Source: TMED14 sp041158165 | GTDB taxonomy: Bacteria > Bacteroidota > Bacteroidia > Flavobacteriales > Schleiferiaceae | Reading direction: 5' to 3' | Length of the DNA stretch: 64,000 nucleotides | NCBI GenBank assembly: GCA_041158165.1 | Contig: JBEBBW010000001.1 | Span: 86,727 to 150,726, forward strand | Shown: positions 60,837 to 64,000 of the stretch, one piece after another | Layout of the letters: the number at the start of each line of letters is the position of its first letter | Position numbering within the stretch: position 1 is the stretch's first letter | Translations under genes and position numbers: made by a program | Notes under the pieces: model-generated | What the model was told of the DNA's origin: nothing | Seen by the model: the letters and a program-made list of their open reading frames with translations, nothing else | Database searches by the model: none

Positions 60837-61958
60837 TCACTTGAGTTCTATAACCTGTGATGCCCAACGACCGTTGGAATTCAGCACACTTAGTAAATAA
60901 GAACCACTAGGCAAGTGTCCGATTGAAATTGTGCGGCTAGTCGCCGACAATACTTCTTGTCCGTTCATACTGTAGATGTGAACCTCCTTTAAATCACCAT
61001 CCGATTCAACGGTTAACAAATCATGAGTTGGATTCGGATACACCAACAGAAACGGTGGACAGAATTCTCCTAATCCTACGGGTGAATTATTTTCAAAATA
61101 ATAAAAATGCCCAGATACTGAATGCAACAATAAATCATAATCTCCGTCACTATCAATATCTGAGAGTGCGGGGGCGACGGCGCATTGAGCACAAGGGGCG
61201 CCGAAGGCATACAATGAGTCATACACCTGAAAGAATGGACTTGATGGAGTCCCAACGTTCTCGTACAATTTTAACTTACCAGAGTGTTCATCGCATGTAA
61301 TTAGATCCAAGTCATTATCAAAATCTAAATCCGCGAAATCACCCCAATTCCACTGGGCTCCTACTGTTGAATCTAATCCAAAAGGACCCCACACTGGAGA
61401 TGCAAACTGAGCACTAATCGATGAGCCAACATTTTCCCAAAATCGCATTCCCAAAAAGCCAAAAAGATCCAAGTCTCCATCACTGTCAATGTCAACTAAT
61501 TTTGGGCCAATTCCACTATCTTGTACCCCAAACGCCCATGGGATGGCAGTACTAAAATTTGGTGTCGTTGGCGATCCACTATTAAAATAACAATAAAGAG
61601 GATATTCGAGATCAGAAATGAACGCATCATAGTCACCATCATTGTCGATATCTCCAAAAGAAACAATAGGCATCTCGGCCCAAAAAGAGGGAAGACCGAA
61701 CATTGAAAAGGTTGACGGCGCAAAAAATGGAGTTTGTGGAGTGCCCACATTTTCAAAGAGTCTTAGTGCGCTGTACCAATCACCAAGAAAAAGATCTTCA
61801 TCACCATCACCATTGATGTCCACTAATTCTGGATATCCTATCACATAATGTTGACTCAGATTGAACGTGTCCATAACTCCCAATGGAAACTGTTGTGCAG
61901 AACTATTATTTAGGAAAACTGCCAAACTAATTATAGTTAAAATAAATTTCTCTTTCAT
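60837..61958 (-). CDS. FG-GAP/VCBS repeat protein with T9SS sorting domain
   Basis: A 373-residue secreted protein: signal peptide (to about NNSSAQ, residue 21), then several FG-GAP-like repeats with calcium-loop patterns DINGDGDEDLF, DIDNDGDYDAF, DIDSDGDLDLF, DLDFDNDLDLI and DIDSDGDYDLL. These form a beta-propeller-like fold. The C-terminal 75 residues are a T9SS type A sorting domain (LVYPNPTHDLLTV, IYSMNGQEV, LPSGSYLLSV). It should be surface-exposed and is a likely cargo gene of the island. A 163-base stretch with a small hairpin precedes its 3' end. Confidence 0.85.
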   Translation of the reverse strand: MKEKFILTIISLAVFLNNSSAQQFPLGVMDTFNLSQHYVIGYPELVDINGDGDEDLFLGDWYSALRLFENVGTPQTPFFAPSTFSMFGLPSFWAEMPIVSFGDIDNDGDYDAFISDLEYPLYCYFNSGSPTTPNFSTAIPWAFGVQDSGIGPKLVDIDSDGDLDLFGFLGMRFWENVGSSISAQFASPVWGPFGLDSTVGAQWNWGDFADLDFDNDLDLITCDEHSGKLKLYENVGTPSSPFFQVYDSLYAFGAPCAQCAVAPALSDIDSDGDYDLLLHSVSGHFYYFENNSPVGLGEFCPPFLLVYPNPTHDLLTVESDGDLKEVHIYSMNGQEVLSATSRTISIGHLPSGSYLLSVLNSNGRWASQVIELK

Positions 61959-62288
61959 TTCTCAAATAATATTTAATGTTTAAATACACCGAGTTTGTTG
62001 AGCTGCCTCACAATTCATGAATTAAATCAATGAATCTTTGGGACTTCAAGCCGAGGATCTTTGTATTAGTACGGAAGTTAATCAAATTATAACAGGGTAG
62101 ACCCCTTGGCTCAAGGAATACAGTATTTTCCATTTCACCGAATTAGTCAAGACGGCAGAAAAGTACAATTGTCACTTTCTCCCCCGCGCCGAACTCAAAG
62201 TTTGCTCAATATTTTGCTCAATCGGAGCAAAATGACGTGAATTGAATGACCTGAACTATCAACCTAACAAGTTGATAATCAAAAGGTA
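61959..62288. other. AT-rich non-coding end of the island
   Basis: No coding frame supported. One notable structure: TTTGCTCAAT occurs twice 12 bp apart (62201, 62213), and the second forms a perfect 9-bp inverted repeat, ATTTTGCTC (62211-62219) with GAGCAAAAT (62225-62233) over a 5-base loop. It is not followed by a T run. The rest looks featureless. An integrase would normally be expected near here, and none is present. Confidence 0.6.
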
Positions 62289-62289
62289 G

Positions 62290-62361
62290 TAGCCCCGCCC
62301 AGAATCGAACTGGGATTTAGCGTTTAGGAAACGCTCGTTCTATCCGTTGAACTACGGGGCC
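62290..62361 (-). tRNA. tRNA-Arg (CCT), attachment site of the island
   Basis: A 72-nt cloverleaf on the minus strand: acceptor GGCCCCG/CGGGGCT, anticodon loop TTCCTAA (anticodon CCT), anticodon stem AGCGT/ACGCT, T-arm CCCAG-TTCGATT-CTGGG, discriminator A, CCA not encoded. The gene is intact although the island lies directly at its 3' side, as expected when the insert restores the tRNA end. Confidence 0.95.
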
Positions 62362-62370
62362 AAAGGGCTG

Positions 62371-62378
62371 CAAAAATA
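62371..62378 (-). promoter_or_regulatory. -7 promoter element (TATTTTTG) of tRNA-Arg(CCT)
   Basis: TAnnTTTG match, 9 bases from the tRNA 5' end. Confidence 0.65.
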
Positions 62379-62420
62379 ACCTAGGTTGCCTTGGGGCCGC
62401 TACGCCAGCCCAATTCGCGC

Positions 62421-62428
62421 TACTTTCG
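62421..62428 (+). promoter_or_regulatory. -7-like element (TACTTTCG) of the M14 peptidase gene
   Basis: One mismatch to TAnnTTTG with CTCC between it and the ATG at 62433; leaderless spacing. Confidence 0.62.
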
Positions 62429-62432
62429 CTCC

Positions 62433-64000
62433 ATGCGCACCATCACCTTAGCATTGGCGTTGACCTTGGCTGGCTTCGGAGTCCAGGCCCAGCGCCGCTC
62501 CGCCGGTAAAATTCCGACCGAAACGCAACCATTCCCGACCGTATTTGAGCAGTCCAAGGGGATCGACTCGCCCACGTATTCCGAAATGATGGCCTACTAC
62601 CGCAAGCTGGTGGACACCTACCCCGGCGTGCTAAAGCTGGTTGAAATTGGCCCCACCGACGCCTACTACCCGCTGCACCTCGTGCTGGTCAGCCCCGAAG
62701 GGCGGCTGGACCCCGACCAGTGGGCCGCCGAAGGCCAAATGCCGGTGCTGATTAACAACGGAATCCACCCCGGCGAGCCCGACGGCATCGACGCCAGCAT
62801 GATGCTGGTGCGCGACATCGCCCAGGGCCGGGTCAAGCTCCCGGCCAACACGGTGCTGGCGGTGGTTCCGTGCTTCAACATCGGCGGAATGCTGCAGCGC
62901 AGCCCCTACCACCGGGTGGACCAAGACGGTCCGCGCGAGTTCGGCGCCCGCGGCAACAGCCAAAACCTGGACCTCAACCGCGACTTCATGAAGGCCGACG
63001 CGGCCGAAACACGCAGCCTCATCAAGGCCATTGAGTGGATTAACCCCTTGGTCCTCATTGACAACCACGTCAGCAACGGCGCTGACTACCAACACGTGAT
63101 GACGCTGCTCAGCACCCAGCCCGAAAAGCTGGGCGGCGCGATGGGCGACCTGCTCCGCCACCAGATCGAGCCCGAAGTCTACCGCCGCATGAAGGCGGCG
63201 GGCTTCCCAATGGTTCCGTATGTCAACCACTGGGGCACCACCCCCGAAAAGGGCTGGGACGCCTACCTCGAGGGTGCGCGCTACCTCAGCGGCTACGGTG
63301 CGGTGCGCAACATCTACAGCTTTGTGCCCGAAACCCACATGCTCAAACCCTTTGCAGACCGGGTGCGGGCGACCTATGCCCTGAATGTGGCCCTGATCGA
63401 AACCTTTGGTGCCCAGCGCGCCGAAGCGGAGGCAGCACGCGCTGCCCAGCGCGACGCAGAAGCCAGCACAAACCGCCTGCCGATTGCCTGGGCCATCGAC
63501 ACGACCATGGTGAACCGTGTTCCGTTTTTGGGATACCAGCGCGGATTCAAGCCCTCAGAGGTCAGCGGGCAGCCCCGGCTGTACTACGACCGAAGCAAGC
63601 CCTACACGGTGAATGTGCCCTACCGCGACGTGGCGGTGGCCACCGACTGGGCCGACGTGCCGCAGGCCTACGTGGTTCCGCGCGGATGGACCGAGGCCTG
63701 GCAGCGCCTGACCGCGCATGGAATCCGGTTCAGCGAACTCACCCGCGACACGACGCTGCGCGTGGAGGTGACCTACATCGAGGGCTACAAGGCCGCGCCG
63801 CAACCCTACGAAGGGCATTTCACGCTGCGCGGAATCCAAACACGCCGCGACACGATCGAGGTCCGATTTTTAGCGGGCGACTACCTGATTCCGGCAAACC
63901 AGCCGCTGCGTCGCTACCTCGCCGAGGCCCTTGAGGCCGACGCGCCCGACGGCCTGCTCGCCTGGGGATTTTTCAATGCAGTGCTCCAGCAAAAAGAGGG
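62433..64000 (+). CDS. M14 family zinc carboxypeptidase, secreted (partial, runs off window)
   Basis: An open frame of 522 full codons without stop up to the window end. A signal peptide is evident (MRTITLALALTLAGFGVQAQ). Zinc ligands are H112 and E115 in GIHPGEPDG. The third is probably the His in LIDNHVSNG. NLDLNRDF is a typical M14 substrate-binding motif. So it is a periplasmic or exported metallocarboxypeptidase. The region after about residue 330 is a C-terminal extension with beta character. The start is supported by the promoter box 4 bases upstream. Confidence 0.88.
   Translation, partial: MRTITLALALTLAGFGVQAQRRSAGKIPTETQPFPTVFEQSKGIDSPTYSEMMAYYRKLVDTYPGVLKLVEIGPTDAYYPLHLVLVSPEGRLDPDQWAAEGQMPVLINNGIHPGEPDGIDASMMLVRDIAQGRVKLPANTVLAVVPCFNIGGMLQRSPYHRVDQDGPREFGARGNSQNLDLNRDFMKADAAETRSLIKAIEWINPLVLIDNHVSNGADYQHVMTLLSTQPEKLGGAMGDLLRHQIEPEVYRRMKAAGFPMVPYVNHWGTTPEKGWDAYLEGARYLSGYGAVRNIYSFVPETHMLKPFADRVRATYALNVALIETFGAQRAEAEAARAAQRDAEASTNRLPIAWAIDTTMVNRVPFLGYQRGFKPSEVSGQPRLYYDRSKPYTVNVPYRDVAVATDWADVPQAYVVPRGWTEAWQRLTAHGIRFSELTRDTTLRVEVTYIEGYKAAPQPYEGHFTLRGIQTRRDTIEVRFLAGDYLIPANQPLRRYLAEALEADAPDGLLAWGFFNAVLQQKE

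Larger units (their letters stand above)
58906..62339. mobile_element. Mini-island integrated at tRNA-Arg(CCT), no integrase
   Basis: About 3.4 kb between two copies of a 51-bp direct repeat, with the intact tRNA at the right end. The DNA is clearly more AT-rich than all flanking genes. It holds three genes: an exported protein, a divergent lipoprotein, and an FG-GAP/T9SS protein. No integrase, excisionase, replication or conjugation gene was seen. So it is either a remnant or an element moved in trans. The right copy of the repeat (62289-62339) lies within the tRNA. Confidence 0.8.

Noticed and set aside
58906..62289. Looked for an integrase or transposase in the island
   Set aside because: No frame with tyrosine- or serine-recombinase motifs was seen. 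The three real frames are envelope or surface proteins.
62631..63338. Antisense frame opposite the M14 peptidase (235 codons)
   Set aside because: The plus strand has signal peptide, zinc motifs and a promoter, so the antisense frame is a shadow.
1..64000. CRISPR arrays, rRNA genes, riboswitches, replication origin
   Set aside because: No regularly spaced repeat array, no rRNA sequence, no riboswitch core and no dnaA-box cluster was recognised on reading.

Overview
The window is GC-rich bacterial DNA from a member of the Bacteroidota, most likely a Flavobacteriia-like lineage. The evidence is: gliding/type IX secretion genes (gldB, gldC, a gldA homologue and a probable gldN tail); proteins ending in type IX secretion sorting domains; a malic enzyme fused to a phosphotransacetylase domain; a division/cell-wall (dcw) cluster lacking ddl and murF; the FtsZ C-terminal end typical of this phylum; and many copies of the Bacteroidota -7 promoter element TAnnTTTG. 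No rRNA and no CRISPR array was seen. Coding density is very high, and many neighbouring genes overlap by 4 to 14 bases.

Layout. 1-5.2 kb: tail of a probable gldN with its terminator, an FAD oxidoreductase, a DUF983 membrane protein, an ABC-F ATPase and a PafA-like phosphatase. 5.2-8.8 kb: nadE, divergent gldB-gldC, engB and an alpha/beta hydrolase. 9.0-25.4 kb: the dcw operon mraZ-rsmH-ftsL-ftsI-murE-mraY-murD-ftsW-murG-murC-ftsQ-ftsA-ftsZ-yqeY, headed by a four-repeat MraZ operator. 25.4-33.4 kb: outer-membrane protein, MFS transporter, malic enzyme, hflX, and a radical SAM/methyltransferase pair. 33.4-40.3 kb: a repeat cluster at two convergent gene ends, acyl-CoA dehydrogenase, rsgA-dtd-MazG-like operon, gldA homologue, an orphan Phd/YefM antitoxin and era-der. 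40.3-43.5 kb: initiator tRNA followed by a disturbed, lower-GC patch with a TonB-like gene and a decayed gene, then DUF2200 and an unknown secreted protein. 43.6-50.3 kb: icd, prohibitin-like lipoprotein, tRNA-Arg(CCG), sterol-desaturase-like hydroxylase, a lipoprotein and a TonB-dependent receptor. 50.3-58.8 kb: SDR-CDF-pepT operon, DoxX, DUF1801, a thioredoxin/LamG-T9SS pair, FkbM methyltransferase and SOUL protein. 58.9-62.3 kb: an AT-rich mini-island bounded by a 51-bp direct repeat of the 3' part of tRNA-Arg(CCT). 62.4-64.0 kb: start of an M14 metallopeptidase that runs off the window.

Themes. Many genes carry a TAnnTTTG-like -7 box ending only 4-8 bases before the start codon, so their mRNAs should be leaderless or nearly so. 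This signal was used to choose several start codons. The least ordinary parts are the integrase-free tRNA-Arg island with two divergent genes whose starts and promoters interlock, the repeat family that supplies the stop codons of two convergent genes, the 773-residue FtsZ with a very long acidic linker, and the re-copied 3' end of the initiator tRNA.
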